Part shown: in pieces, positions 13,350 to 24,872 of the stretch
Layout of the letters: each line of letters starts with the position of its first letter
Position numbering within the stretch: the stretch's first letter is position 1
From: Lucifuga dentata
Taxonomy: Eukaryota; Chordata; Actinopteri; Ophidiiformes; Bythitidae
Length of the DNA: 64,000 bases
NCBI GenBank assembly: GCA_014773175.1
Contig: VXCM01000058.1
Span: 62,001 to 126,000 of the forward strand
Direction of reading: 5' to 3'
Notes under the pieces: model-generated
What the model saw: the letters and a program-made list of their open reading frames with translations, nothing else
Databases searched by the model: none
What the model was told of the DNA's origin: nothing
Position numbers and translations under genes: made by a program

Positions 13350-14107
13350 GTCTTTCTTTCTAAATGCAAATCATGCAGGGGAAGAGGGGAGAAGAGGAAA
13401 AACATGAATGTGCTGGGAGGGGAGAGGGATTTAGGGAGAAGGGGAAGCACAAAGGGGAGAGGAGGAGGAGTGAAAGGAAGGTAGAGATGCTGCCTGGGGC
13501 CTTCACAGCAAACATGAGAGGAGGAAGAGGAGGAGTGTGGGGAGAGGAAGGGGTGAAGAACATTCTAGTTGACATCAAAGAAATGGAAAGGCAGATGTTT
13601 GATGCATTTCAGTGTTTTACAGGAAAATGCTGCTCGGAGAAACTCAGCTAACACGCTGTCCTGTGTTATTTCTGGTCAAAGAGGTGCATAAAACACCTTG
13701 GTACATAGAAATAATTTAGCAGAGGTTTACCTGGGAAGATTTGGCCACAGCAGGGTCAGTTTATACCCAATTTAAGCGCTCCAAAGCCCGCATTGTTAGC
13801 GCTTGACGACACGGTCAAGCCCACACCGGAGGGTAAGATAAAAGTTAGCATTTACTCCATTTTACCCATTAAAACGTCTATTCACGCGCGTAGAGGAACG
13901 TAACGAACAGACGTAAAACTTTACGCAACAGGCACGCGCGCACAAATCAGTGTCTACGCAAACAAACGGTAAAACAGAGGGAAAAAAAAAAAGAAACTTA
14001 CCAATTAAACCACCGACCATGAAGGCAAACGCCTGGAACAAAAGCAGAGTAACTCCCACTATCACCAACTTTTTGGTGCTCATGTTCTCAATAATAGCCC
14101 CCGCCAT
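192..14107 (-). CDS. wls: Wntless (Wnt ligand secretion mediator), 5' six coding exons, partial
   Basis: Wntless is a multipass membrane cargo receptor that binds lipid-modified Wnt proteins in the ER/Golgi and carries them to the cell surface. Six exons join in frame (14002-14107, 10321-10584, 4914-5038, 4276-4437, 2905-3041, 192-360) to give 321 residues, about 60% of the roughly 540-residue family length; the rest lies beyond the left edge. The protein starts MAGAIIENMSTKKL, which is nearly invariant in vertebrate WLS. A hydrophobic segment follows at about residues 14-35. Then comes the luminal domain with KWFMPWGPDQCDKI and SPWFQFMLVILQFDIAF, and NVGIGEIKDIRL before the second membrane segment (TFLTPSILIIMIWYWRR). 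All donors are GT and all acceptors AG, and every phase fits. Oddity: the exon 5 acceptor lies directly behind a 53-base A run. Identification is from remembered family sequence and is very secure. Confidence 0.95.
915..944. repeat. (GT)n microsatellite
   Basis: About 15 GT units inside wls intron 5. Confidence 0.9.
2241..2695 (-). mobile_element. TTAA-bordered inverted-repeat element, copy 1 (diverged)
   Basis: Begins TTTAAAAGGAGCATACC and ends with the inverted partner at ATAATCATTTAA. The interior has the family blocks TCTTTCAAAATCAAATGTTCAGG and the CCTGGTGGAGACATAC-like segment. It is older and more diverged than the copies near 11.9 and 33.8 kb. No protein is encoded. Confidence 0.7.
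2905..3041 (-). CDS. wls: wls coding exon 5, acceptor behind poly-A
   Basis: 137 bases, residues 220-265. It encodes SIHQNGGFTKVWFAMKTF and the second membrane segment, ending SRPPVLLE. The donor is GTAAGA. The only in-frame acceptor reads AAAAG then AGCATC: the usual pyrimidine tract is replaced by 53 A on the sense strand, preceded by a C-rich and GTTTT-repeat block. Confidence 0.88.
3043..3095. repeat. 53-base T homopolymer (A run on the wls sense strand)
   Basis: An uninterrupted T run that directly abuts the wls exon 5 acceptor, then GGGGTGGGGGGGG and four AAAAC units. It could be a retroposon tail or an assembly-length error; the flanks do not show which. Confidence 0.9.
4276..4437 (-). 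CDS. wls: wls coding exon 4
   Basis: Exactly 54 codons between CTCCAG and GTAAGT, residues 166-219, phase 0 at both ends. It contains GRYYDCELLPFMEVGSVAHK, LLNIRLPVNE and NVGIGEIKDIRLV, the most conserved stretch of the WLS luminal domain. Confidence 0.95.
4914..5038 (-). CDS. wls: wls coding exon 3
   Basis: 125 bases from a GCAG acceptor to a GTGAGG donor, residues 124-165. The family motif AYRDD followed by EWTEMA is clear. The first few residues (ENGAMVTID) align loosely with other WLS, so the exact acceptor could differ by a codon. Confidence 0.92.
6602..7168 (-). mobile_element. TTAA-bordered inverted-repeat element, copy 2
   Basis: Same interior order as copy 1 (CTTTCAAAATCAAATGTTCAGG, then CTACATTCCCTGGTGGAGAC), ending AATATGGTCCTTTAA. 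It lies in wls intron 2. Confidence 0.72.
8243..8531. repeat. large imperfect palindrome with a third half-copy inside
   Basis: The arm starting CGATGTTGGTGGTACC returns inverted at the right end as GGT.TCAAAAAA..GATACCACCAACATCG. Arms are about 100 bases and include a shared GGGTCTCCTTTTAGTAAAAA block and a shared ATGCTGTAAGCCCATCAGTA block. That last block appears a third time near 8355-8375. GGAACT-rich flanks (about 7990-8090 and 8630-8720) may be the ends of a larger transposon enclosing the hairpin. Confidence 0.85.
8845..9200 (+). pseudogene. non-LTR retrotransposon ORF2 C-terminal remnant
   Basis: Reading frames on the plus strand resemble the tail of LINE-type reverse transcriptases: ISWLNTISNKNLL, then SSIPKTALRW, then a frame change, then KNTWRRTIKNE and KDRAEWRNLVA. 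The order WPNKIS / IPK.ALRW / NTWRRT / DR..WR.LV is typical of these proteins. At least one frameshift and an internal stop show it is dead. Which LINE clade it came from cannot be told by eye. Confidence 0.65.
10321..10584 (-). CDS. wls: wls coding exon 2
   Basis: 264 bases between a CTAG acceptor and a GTGAGA donor, encoding residues 36-123. It carries the start of the luminal domain: APSPTTAV, KCVD, KWFMPWGPDQCDKI and VHIPLP. Two cysteines of the conserved luminal set are visible. Confidence 0.94.
11886..12478 (+). mobile_element. TTAA-bordered inverted-repeat element, copy 3 (well preserved)
   Basis: Left end TTAAAGGACCATACCATCC, right end GGATGGTATGGTCCTTTAA. The inverted ends extend into TTTGCATGTTTGAGCC on the left and its partner on the right. 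If the target site is TTAA, the element proper begins AGGACCATACC. It has no coding capacity and about 590 bp total. Confidence 0.82.
12603..12633. repeat. poly-A run containing an N (assembly join)
   Basis: A homopolymer with one N at 12619, so the true length is unknown. Confidence 0.85.
13290..13345. repeat. (GT)n microsatellite
   Basis: About 27 GT units in wls intron 1, broken once by GC. Confidence 0.9.
14002..14107 (-). CDS. wls: wls coding exon 1 (start codon)
   Basis: ATG at 14107-14105 opens MAGAIIENMS and runs 35 codons plus one base to a GTAAGT donor. It contains the whole first hydrophobic segment, which acts as a signal anchor, ending VGGLI. This start is chosen because the vertebrate WLS N terminus begins exactly here. 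Confidence 0.95.
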
Positions 14108-14450
14108 TGCGAAGCAGAGGTTGGAGTGAAAATATCACGCCGAGAGAAAAACAACTAATGTGGAAACAGGACGAAATCAACGCATCCACGGTTGAGGAAA
14201 AGCGAGCTGGGTCCCTGCACCTCTCTGCTCCTGCCTTTCAACTTCAAAGGAGGAGAAAGAGGAAAAAAAAAAAAGAGGAATCACATGACCGAGCGACGCT
14301 CCGCTTTATCCCCGCACAGCTAACGCCAGCGCAGGGAGAGATGTGTGGAGCGCCACCGCGTTGCAATGCTCTCTGGTAAGGCAGGTTAGCGTGTCTTTGA
14401 GAGCCTATAATAGCGCCCCTGTTGTGCCTGCAGGGCTATTTAAAGGAATG
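14108..14450 (-). promoter_or_regulatory. wls: wls 5' UTR and probable promoter
   Basis: The region just upstream of the wls start codon is richer in GC and CpG than its surroundings (for example near 14290-14360). A TATA-like TTTAAATAG reads on the minus strand near 14436-14444, about 330 bases before the ATG. The transcription start itself cannot be fixed from sequence alone. Confidence 0.4.
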
Positions 14451-14917
14451 TTTCAGAGTTTGGCGCACAATACCAGTCAACACATTGTCCTTCAAACTGG
14501 AGGAACAGACACTGCATTTAGTATAGGATCACCTGCGAAAATGGAAATTGAAAACACTGCATTTTTATTTATGTGGCACTTTTCTAGCAAGATGCACAAA
14601 TTGCTTTCCAAGGAAGAAAATGCCATAGACAAGATGAAAACATCAGCTTAAAACCAAAGAGCAGGAAAATTATGACACATCATGTAAAGTAAGTTTGCAA
14701 AGGATAAGATGTACATGTGGGAGAGTGACTGAAAGAGGATTGAGAGAATGTTTAAAGGGGGGTAATAGAAAATTTATATGAAAATGACAACAATAAAAGT
14801 AGCAAAAACTTACTGGTTTTTAAGAAGGCTAAACTCATGCTTACACTGTTGGCTGGTCCAGAGCTGAGGAGCCAGTACAGCAATAGCCAAGTCACCGTTT
14901 GTTTCAAATGTGCAATC

Positions 14918-15282
14918 TGGGGACACAAGAAGCCCCAAACTGGTTTGAACTTGGACTCTGGGACCACTAGAAGATCCAAACTGGTTTTAACCTGGACTTT
15001 GGAACAACTACAAGACCAAAACTGGTTTTAACCTGGACCCTGGGACCACTAGAAGATCCAAACTGGTTTTAACCTGGACTTTGGAACAACTACAAGACTC
15101 AAACCATTTTCATCTGGACTCCAAGACCAATTAAAGACCTAAAATGGTTTTTAACCTGAACTTTGGGACCACCTAAAGACCCAAAGTGAATTTTAAAATT
15201 TTAACCTGGACTCATGGGACCACCTAAAAACCCAAACTGGTTTCAACCCATACCCTGGAACAACTAGAATACTCAAACTAGC
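14918..15282. repeat. minisatellite, about 42-43 bp unit, roughly 8 copies
   Basis: Tandem units share CAAACTGGTTTTAACCTGGA, then CTTTGGAACAACTACAAGA or CCTGGGACCACTAGAAGA. Two unit types alternate in the best-conserved middle part, which gives an 85-base higher-order period. The outer copies are more diverged. It lies between the wls promoter and the 3' end of the scinderin-like gene. Confidence 0.85.
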
Positions 15283-16190
15283 TGAATTGACAGATCTCTG
15301 GAGACATCAGGAGATTAAATGTAATATAATCAGGCACTAGATCATGTGAATCTGTATAAGTGTAATCAATAATACTTCAAAAAAAATATTCTGAATAAAA
15401 CCTGCAGCCAGTGCAATTAAGACAAGACTGGATTGATGTGGTGAAAAAGCCTTGTTTTAGTCAGTAGCCTGTCCTCAATGTAGCTGAGCAAGAGTTCAGG
15501 TATTAAGATAAGTAAATAACACTGTAATTAAACATTTTACTAATTCTCAAGAGAGAAGTCCCACTCAATGCATGCATAAAAAATGGTTTTGTAACTGTTA
15601 AAAAGGAAGGTTATTTCAATTAGCACTATCTGCCAGAAGAATAGAGGTAACGATGGATGAGGAATATTTTAGGTACAGGATTTGTTATTTCTTTGGCTTT
15701 TAAATAAAAAATGCTTAATTTTAAGATGGATGTTAAAAAAAGATTAAGTATTCAGCAGTACTTAGGAACAGCATTTATATAGCTCTGTCAGTCTGTTTAT
15801 CTATCTTCTGCTTCATTTGTACTTTATGTGGTACAATTTGTACTTTGCATGACTGACATTGCAGATTTTATACTGCTATATGTCTGAATTTTGCAATCAA
15901 AGAAATTTCCAGGTACCATATTGCTAGACACTGTTTGTTTTGGTGTCTGCACATCCTGGAGGACATCACAGCTGTGAACTCAGCTTTCATGTCTCCTGCC
16001 AAATTAGACAGATGCTGTCTGCAGTGAGTTTTCATTCTCACCTCCTGAGAGAGAGCCTGAGTGAGAGCCATCTAATATACCATCTGACAATATCTGTTCG
16101 ACTGGAATTAGAAATGTGCTAGTGGTGCAGAATGTCCTTTAATGCACCTTCAGACTGATTCTTTTATCCTTCAGCAATGAAAATGTTCAA
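15283..16190. other. intergenic, nothing recognised
   Basis: AT-rich sequence between the minisatellite and the poly(A) site of the scinderin-like gene. I see no coding exon, RNA gene or clear repeat. Confidence 0.6.
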
Positions 16191-16213
16191 CATAACACAG
16201 GTTAAAACAGAAT

Positions 16214-16219
16214 TTTATT
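16214..16219 (-). terminator. scinla: poly(A) signal of the scinderin-like gene
   Basis: AATAAA on the minus strand about 610 bases after the stop codon, a normal 3' UTR length. Another AATAAA-like site lies near 16540. Confidence 0.5.
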
Positions 16220-16825
16220 TAAAAGCCATCCAAAGCATCCCAGGTCAAGTAGTAAGGAGTTTGACACATTTGACAAACAGTTTAAAATTCACAAGCAAAG
16301 AATATATGTTAAAACCAAACAAAAAAAAAAAAGGTGCAGCATGCAACTTCTAGTAAGTGTACACATTTCCGTACCAACGATAAAACACATTTAAACACGG
16401 TGGAGTAAAATGTGTTTGTCCAATATGCTACTTCCTTATGCAAAAAAAAGAGTGTTACTGTGTCTTCTGAACACAAGCACAGTGCAGCTAAAGAAAGCAG
16501 AGAGAAGCAGAGAAATTGATAAAATGGCTTCCTTCCTTATTTTCCTTTTTATTATGAATATAAGGGCCTCCTTGATGTTGAAGATGTGACAATGACAGCT
16601 GATAAGCTACCAATGAACTACATTGGAAAGGAAATCACATGACCACCAATGAGATTAAATGATTTCCATGAAGCTCAGCGCACTGCACGGTGACCAAGGC
16701 AAAGAGATTCAACCTGAGAAAGTGATAATATTGATTTTGGCACTTAGGGATTTAAAGTCAAGCAAACAATATTTGCAAAAAGAGGAACTGCATAGGTGAG
16801 GAGAAAGACTGGAAGCCAGATGGAT

Positions 16826-16986
16826 TCAGAAACAGGATCTGACGCGATCCAATGGATCTGTATCCCACATTTTTGTGTCCCAAGCTTGGAACCAACCAGT
16901 GAAGGTTGGGGGTTCAGTGCCCTGTTTGATGGTGGTGATGGGGACTCCTTTGCGGCCAGAAGGGTCCGAATCCACGTAGTCTTCAG
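16826..16986 (-). CDS. scinla: scinla coding exon 16 (stop)
   Basis: 161 bases, residues 667-719 and a TGA stop. [17 protein letters not shown] closes G6. The tail [13 protein letters not shown] starts like the gelsolin calcium latch but stops early, whereas typical scinderins end at the tryptophan segment. Confidence 0.93.
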
Positions 16987-19900
16987 CTGCAAGAAAATGA
17001 AGAGTTAATTATTATTTTACCTAAATCCAGCAGCTGTAAATCTATAGTGTTGCTGGGCTGCGACTATCTGCAGCCTTATCAGATCATGTGAGCGGTAAAT
17101 CTGTTTCTTCCTTCAGGATCACAGTGTTACAAACCTATTTTGGGAGCTCCATTCCTTTCTTCTGCATTAGCGTCACTACCAACCCAAATGAAGAGCTAGA
17201 GGGAAGACAGAAACACACACAGTCACTTGGATGGTCCACAGTTGGGCAAATTATTACATGTAAGTAGCGTACAGTTCTATCTAGGCTGTGGATCTCTTTG
17301 AACTCTAGATGACATTTCACATATTAAGAACAATACAAATGAGCACACAGATCTCATCTCACCTGGTCCCAGGTATCCAAGAGCATGACATCATCAGTAG
17401 CCAGGTCTGTCTGAGTGAATTCCCCTGGTACTTCTTCAGCCTGAAAAAAAAAAACATGCACACCACATGAATTTTTTTTCCCACAGGTGTTGATTGTAAG
17501 CATTAATAACAAAAACAAATACAGCTTTCACTTTCACTCTGACTTACAATGAGTCTTCCAGTTTTATTGGAGCAGCCAAAGAGGCGAGGGGGCTTGACCA
17601 CATTCTGCAAACTCTTGGAGGTCTGATAATCCTGTTTACCACCCAGAGCACACCAGAAGCCCGCTGAGAGGGAAAAAAGCACAGAAATCATCAGTGTCCA
17701 GATATTTGCATGTCATCCATCAATAACTATGCAGGTTCAGCCACTCAGTAACACATCAGAGGAGGAGAGACTCTGTGGGTTACAAGAGATAGAAAATAAA
17801 GTTCATTTTATGTTTTATTGTTCTTTATATGACGATTTAAGGCTGTATTTTTTTTCATAAAATGTCTTTAATCAAAGCAGATTTCTTTTGGCTGAATGAC
17901 TATCAAAGGCTAGATTTGTGTTTTAGGAAGTGAAGCTTTTTTGTTGCAGATTTTCTATGTAAAGCTTGGGAAAGAAGACAAATTACTCTAACTTGTAAAG
18001 TTTTTGTATTAGACTAACTCTCTTGATGTTATTTGGATTGTTCCCATGGTCTTTGTGTGCATGACCCAAATAAAAATAAAAATCATCAAAAAAATCCTAA
18101 AAATCATCAACACATCATGGCCCCACCTGGCTCTTTGCCCTCTGACACATGGCTGGCACTGCCGCCTAGGAAGTCCACCACGTGCTTGGCGGCCCCCATT
18201 TCCTTGTCACTGGCGCCCACACCTTGCCATACGAACAGGGCGTCTGGGGTTTTCAACACGAACACGTCATTGGTGTTTAGATTGGCAGCAGATGGGTCAA
18301 CCTGAGGAAATAAACAGAATTCAGAGATGAAAAAAGAAACTGCAGGAGGGAATAGCTGCTTTCTACGATGAGGGCTGATTGACAAGTTCTGAGCCTGACA
18401 CTCATGAGCAAAGACCATAATGTCTCGATCAACCTTAGTACACAGTCTCGTACTAGAGGACGTGCACAGATAGGCTCATATCCTGCCAGCTCACCTCCAC
18501 AGCCCGAGTAGCATGGGAAGAGCTCTGCCGGATATGGAAGAGGCGAGTGCTTCCGGCTTTTGACTGTCCACCTTTCCCAATCCCACCGCTGTGGATGATC
18601 ATGGGTTTACCCTGGAACAGACTCATTAGATGGGGAGGCTCCTGGCCCTGAGTCACTCTCACCTGTAGAAAATGATTAATTCATTAGTAAAATTCCCCAA
18701 ATAATTTCAATACAGTCTCTACATGCATGGGGGATGCATTTAATCATCCCCAAACGTCCACTCCTGCTCAACTTGCCTGTAGTGGGCAGTAAATCAAAGG
18801 AAACAGAAATGAAGTAAAGCTCAACGATTAATGTGCCCTGTAAATATGCAGGAAGTGAGTCATTGTTTGGATTACATCCCAATGCTTGTCCTTCCCAAAG
18901 CCTGCATAATGAGCCCATCTACTGTTTTAATTTGTGGAGTAGAGTTTAACCATCTTAGTGAGACAAGCATACTAAGAATATGTGCATCATATCAAGTCGT
19001 GTCAAACTGATATACCTGCAACTTATGAGAAAATAGTTCCTTTAAGAAAAAAAATATGTATATATGAAGACCTGGACCCCTCCAGCCATCCATCAATGGA
19101 CCCAATCCCCTACAAACCACGGACAGGTCAGAATGTAAATTAGATTTTTTTATTCACTCGTTGTCAATTTATCTTTTGAACTCTTTGATTTGATTCTTTT
19201 ACTGTTACTCTGTTCATTGGACCATTTCATGACCTCTGTTTATCTTCTTCTTGTCTTCTTCCCACCGACGGCTCTAATGTCACACCTGGCCATTTCTAGG
19301 TGAGGGGATCTCTCTTTGAATTGCCTCTCCTGAGGATTTTTCGCCCTCTAACATTCCTGAGGAGATTTATCTTCTCTTGGAGAGCTTTGAGCTAGATTTG
19401 GAACTACTGTGTGTGACATGATATGTGATGTTGGGCTCTACAAATGAAATTTGACTTAAAATAGCACATATCTGAAACTGCTTGATGACTTGATTTTTGG
19501 TGAGGTTTTGCCTGATGCAGTTCACTGATTGAAAGTCAACTTTGACCCAATTTTTTATGACCACATCACTGGGTGGTGAGTGGCAGAGACAGATCAGTCT
19601 TGAGTCTTAAGTTGAAGCTTCACAATTGCATGGTACTAGCACTTGTTGACCAACTCTGTTGAAGGGAGACTCCACGAATTTTACACAATCAATTTATTAA
19701 ACATGGGGTGCACTATTTAGCATGTGAAACAAAAAAACTTTATGGCTGTAGAGGGTGATGCGCAATGTCAGGAAAACGTAACCCTTATGACTCCACAAGG
19801 CTTATGAATACTTCTTGTTGGTGCTGAAGAGCCTCAGTTTGAAAAGTACCAATTGTAGAATTTTTTAGTAAATTCAACCCCCCCCGGCTTCTATAGGTGA

Positions 19901-21629
19901 CTTTGGGTTTCAGCCTTATTTTCTTAAACCCTTGTGCCGTAGTGTGAGTCAGTCTCTCAAAGTTCTACACATCTCCCTCTATAGCCACTAAAGCCTTTGG
20001 CAGGGTTTTTCATATTGTTCCCCATGACTGACTGCACTCAATTTGTAAAATTAGTGCCATACCTCTTTAAGGCCACAAACATGTAAATATTGTAGGTATT
20101 ATGTTGTATGCACAGAAGAGTGGCGTTATGAGGAATGAAATTAAAACTTACACTAACACCGCCCTCTGCTGGTTATCCTGAGGTTGTTTTTCAGAGGTAC
20201 CAAGATGATCGAATCTGGTCAATTGTACTAAATCCTCTATAATTAATGTTGGGCAAGTTGAGCCTTCATCATCACTAAAGGGCATCTTGTTTTTCCCCAT
20301 AACAGGGCAATCATGGCTCACCACACATACGTCACCTGAGGGAACAACTTTCTACGAATTAAATATGTCTTTTAATGAGCATAAGCTAATTAAACAGAGG
20401 CTAAAACTTTGTTATTGGTCACATTTCTTGTTAATTCTCAATCTTTTCATGTTAGCTCTTACTGAAATTTCACAATTTTTATTTCTATTATTAACATAAT
20501 ATTCTTATTATTTATTATTGAGGCTCTGAATATTTCCAACAGTATATAAGATGAATAACAGTATACAATAATAAAAATATTTTACTGTTATATACTACCG
20601 GAAATGTTTAGAGTCTTAATTTTTAGTGCTTAATTTTTCTGCCATGTCTGATAAACTCTTTTTAGGTATACCTGTTTAACATAATATGGTCTAGTACAAA
20701 ACTACACACAAAATTTGGCCTCAAAAATTACTTTAGGGCTAAATCAACACTTTTCACAGTGTCAAAAAGCTGAATATTATAAGGAGGGAATTTATTGCAG
20801 GACTGTTTTATTGGATTGCACTAGAATGCACTACAATATACAAGTGTATACAGCGGCGACTGGATGTATATTTCTCTGTTTTAAAATAACAAAAACCCAG
20901 AAAACACAAAGTGACTGTACAGAATCTGAATGTTTGTTTCATACGTGACATAAAAAAGAACAACGAATCTCTAACCTGAACCGGGGATCCTCCCATTGAG
21001 TCATCCAGCTTCACTGTGAGGAACGCCGAAGCTGCCAGCTCATCCTGAGTGCACTTCAGCCCCTGCCTGATAGAGTAACACACACACACACAAACACACA
21101 CAATTTGAATACTTTAATACTTTGTCTAAATCTGTCTTATTCTTAAACTAAATTTGTCTTATTCACTGGTTTTCTTGTGGTCAGAGTGGGTGTGGTGGTG
21201 TAACTGAATATACATGTTAGGTTGTATGGATCTCTCTATACTCATATACTTAAGTACAAATCTGAGGTGCCTGTATTTTATTTAAGTTTTTTTATTTTGA
21301 CTTTAATTACATTAAGATTCAGATTTTATATTTAACATGGGATAACATGGGATAAATATCAAAAATGTTTTTCCCCCTCTTATGTCCTTTTCAACTGCCC
21401 ACAGTGGAAGGTTTTTATCTGTCATCAACCACAAAACTAAACTCTTCTCCAGTGAGTAATTTTACTTTTATAAAATACATTTTAATTATGTTACTGATAT
21501 AAAGATTAAAATGTAGGGACTTTCCTCCAATGAGTATTTTTAAAATGTGGCATTGCAACCTTTAATTAAGTAAAGGAACTATTTGCAAGCACATTTACAG
21601 CACAAATGTAACATCTCAGATCGAGACAC

Positions 21630-21661
<32 letters not shown>

Positions 21662-23062
21662 CAGGTGTAAATGATGTGCTGGTTGCGGCCTCCTATGTTG
21701 TAGCTGTAGAGGATAAGGTAACAGTCTCCACCATAAAAGTGACCATAGGAGGAGGGATCCACTGGCACCCTGTTACCACCCTCAACACGCCAGATCTGAA
21801 ATCCACACCAGAGTCCAACATTACCCTTTAAAACGTCTCAGCACACTCTTTTACCAGGTTCTTTTTACTTTTTCACACACTCATACCTCGACTTTTCCCT
21901 TGCCATCATCCACCATGCCGTGTTGGGCTGCCATTGCCGTGTTGTTGTGGAGGTTGGAGGCATCAAAGGGCACCTGCTCCACTTTGGCGATGCGGCCAAT
22001 GGTGTAGGCCTTTGTTGGGCCTGTAGTATCATCCTTGTCCCTCCAGTCACTGAAGAACTGCTTAAACAGAACTGTCTCGGCCCCTGCTGGTAGCACCTGA
22101 ATCTACAGGGCAAAAAGTCCAGGGAGGGATTTTAGGAGGATTACTCTTCCTTGGTTCAATGTATTCTTCTGCACGGGTGGCATGAAATTAAATGTGTGGA
22201 TTTTTTTTTGGGGGGGTGTTTTTAATCTCTGTGTACAGTTGCAGCATGATGATAATTTTCACAGAATTTCAGGTAGTTTACCTGTGTCTTATTGGAGTAT
22301 CCCTTGTCTTTGATGAACTGCTGAGCTGCTGACATGGCTGTTTTACGCTCTGAAGTGTTAGCCTTGGGACCTGGTTTGAGTCAGATCACGGTGACAAAGC
22401 CATGAATGTCAGACAATCAAGACCCAAGATGCAATGTGACTATCCATTGTCATAATTGGAACATCTAGAGTATGTTAAAAAAAAAAAAAAAAAAAAGGTG
22501 GTGACAATAAAAAGACAGAGAAGGATAAATGCAGACATTTAAAGTGAGTTCCTGTCATAATCCTATCTACATCAGCAGGCATACGTGTGCAGGATTATGA
22601 AGCAGCACCCCTCATACACACTAGCAGTGCAGTTTGTGGGCCAGTGAGTTAATCCATCAAATCTTTTTTGTCATAGATGAGTATTAAACAGCAACTTAAT
22701 TTCAGATAACATGAAAAGTAGGTGGTTTCATTGTCAGTTTGAACCATCTTGAAAACACAAATTTATTTTGGGAAGTGACTGAGGATGGAGAGTTTTCACT
22801 GGATCTTACTACATCACTGTTTTAGATCAAGTGGTGGGAAAGGTTTTGCAATCAGAAAAGGGCACAAGATCACCCTGAACTGAAAAACAATAAATGGAGT
22901 GTAAAACTTTTGACAATGGAGGCACCTGTGGAGCTAAAAGTATCTACCTATGAACCAGAGATAGAAATATCACGGAGGAACATGAATTAATTTAAAATGG
23001 TGAGCAGTATGACCTTTAATTCTATTTGTTGTATCTTGGAGGGTTTTTTACATTTCTCGTTC

Positions 23063-23100
<38 letters not shown>

Positions 23101-24577
23101 GGGCTAGGGTTAGAAATTGCTGCATTTCTGGATAGAGACGCTGTTAAATTTGAGCCATTACATCATGTGTCTTTAACAAAAACTACAGGGAATCCATAAT
23201 AACTAGTGAGAGTCACACCAGTAGGGCTGACCCCTACATCACACCATATCTGACCATATTTCCCCAACAATCATAGGTTCTCATTTTCCAAACCGGACGT
23301 TTCCACTTTGTTTGATGGATAAAACACATAAGACAGGGAAAAGGAAAGCTCATATTATAACTTTAACAACATGTTCTGCTGTGTTATTCCTTCTATAATT
23401 CACCTTTCCAGACAAAGACATTCTTGTCCACCCCGTTGTCCAGAATGTAGCACTCCTCAGGAGACAGCATGGCCTGTTTGAATGGATTGGATTGGGCCAC
23501 GACTGACACCTTCATCGTGCCAGTAGCATCAGAGATCTATAAAGCAGAGAAATATGAAGAACTGCTTGTTAGGTTCAAAATCTCCGTAGATAAATCAGAA
23601 GGAATCATCAAAATCAGCACATCTGTTTAGCCATTGTGGTGGTTTAGACTTGACTGCAAGAGCTATTTTCAAGGACTGGTAGTATATGATAGTCTTATTA
23701 AATATCTTTTAAAAATTTGAGCTATTTGCACTCATCAATACAATACAAGATAATACAATACAATCATATTTGAAACTGGATATTCATAGCCTGGTTTTGC
23801 AGTATAATGTATAGAGATTCATTGATGGATGTACATTTTAAGTGAGTGCAGCTGAAGTTCATGTAGAATGGAACATGATTTTGTTTTTCAACATGATTGT
23901 TAGTATTACCAAGATGCAGAATCTTTATAATTATGTGGCTAATTTTCATATATTGCTTGGTGAAACTTTGTGTTATGGAATCTTGCTGTAAGTCAAAGTA
24001 ATGTCACCAGAATTTTGCAGAAGCAACTAGTCTTTAATTTTGGAAAGCTACTCCTAGTTTCAAATTTATAAACCTTACATATGTTTTCCCAAAAATTCTA
24101 TACTTCATTTATTTTCCCTAATTGCTTCTAGAGCTGTAACACTACCATCCACAATTTAAAGAAAAAATATGCTATATGAGTCACTCCTTTTCCTTTTTGT
24201 ATTGCATTATGGGACGTAATGCAATACACACCAAGTACACACCAAGTACACACCAAGAACACGCTGAAACATCAAGCTGATTTACTATGCATAAAAGTAT
24301 CATTTGTTTGCTTAATGTTATCACTTGTAGATAGTGTCAGGTATGGTATTGGGACATAGTTACTGTCATTTGTGTTACTCACCATGTAGAGGGCGCCCTT
24401 CGTCTTATTGGAGACATCCACTTTGTCATCATCGGAGGTACCAGGAGGGATTTCAGGTTTGGGCCCTAGAGCCTGCATGACACATGACAAGCAGAGCAGG
24501 TCATCATTCAGCTCCTCTTTCTCTCTTTTTGTCTGTATAATTATCACTCACACACAAAAATACAAGTGCTGATCGTT

Positions 24578-24625
<48 letters not shown>

Positions 24626-24834
24626 GGCCTCTTTAGAGTTTACCCTCCTGTTTTCTTTAATGGCTGCCTTTATAATGGCACAGAGTTGGCACACAAGCAG
24701 CACTAAACAAAGGGCAGCCTTGTGTTGTCCGGTCGTTCCCACGCTGTCAGCTTCACCGACAGCAACACACAGCTTTCGCTCACAAGTGATCACCTCTGAG
24801 TAAATATTTCACTTTGTCGCTGAAGAAAGAAAAT

Positions 24835-24872
<38 letters not shown>

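Larger units (their letters stand above)
10585..14001 (-). other. wls: wls intron 1
   Basis: A 3.4 kb first intron. It contains a short GATCCC-type repeat fragment near 11363-11420, the third TTAA-bordered copy, a poly-A run interrupted by an N (12603-12633), and a long GT run (13290-13345) followed by a purine-rich GAGGAGG block (13375-13570). Confidence 0.75.

Noticed and set aside
13145..13651. Long frames over the GT and GAGGAGG tracts
   Set aside because: They are low-complexity translation products of simple repeats in wls intron 1.
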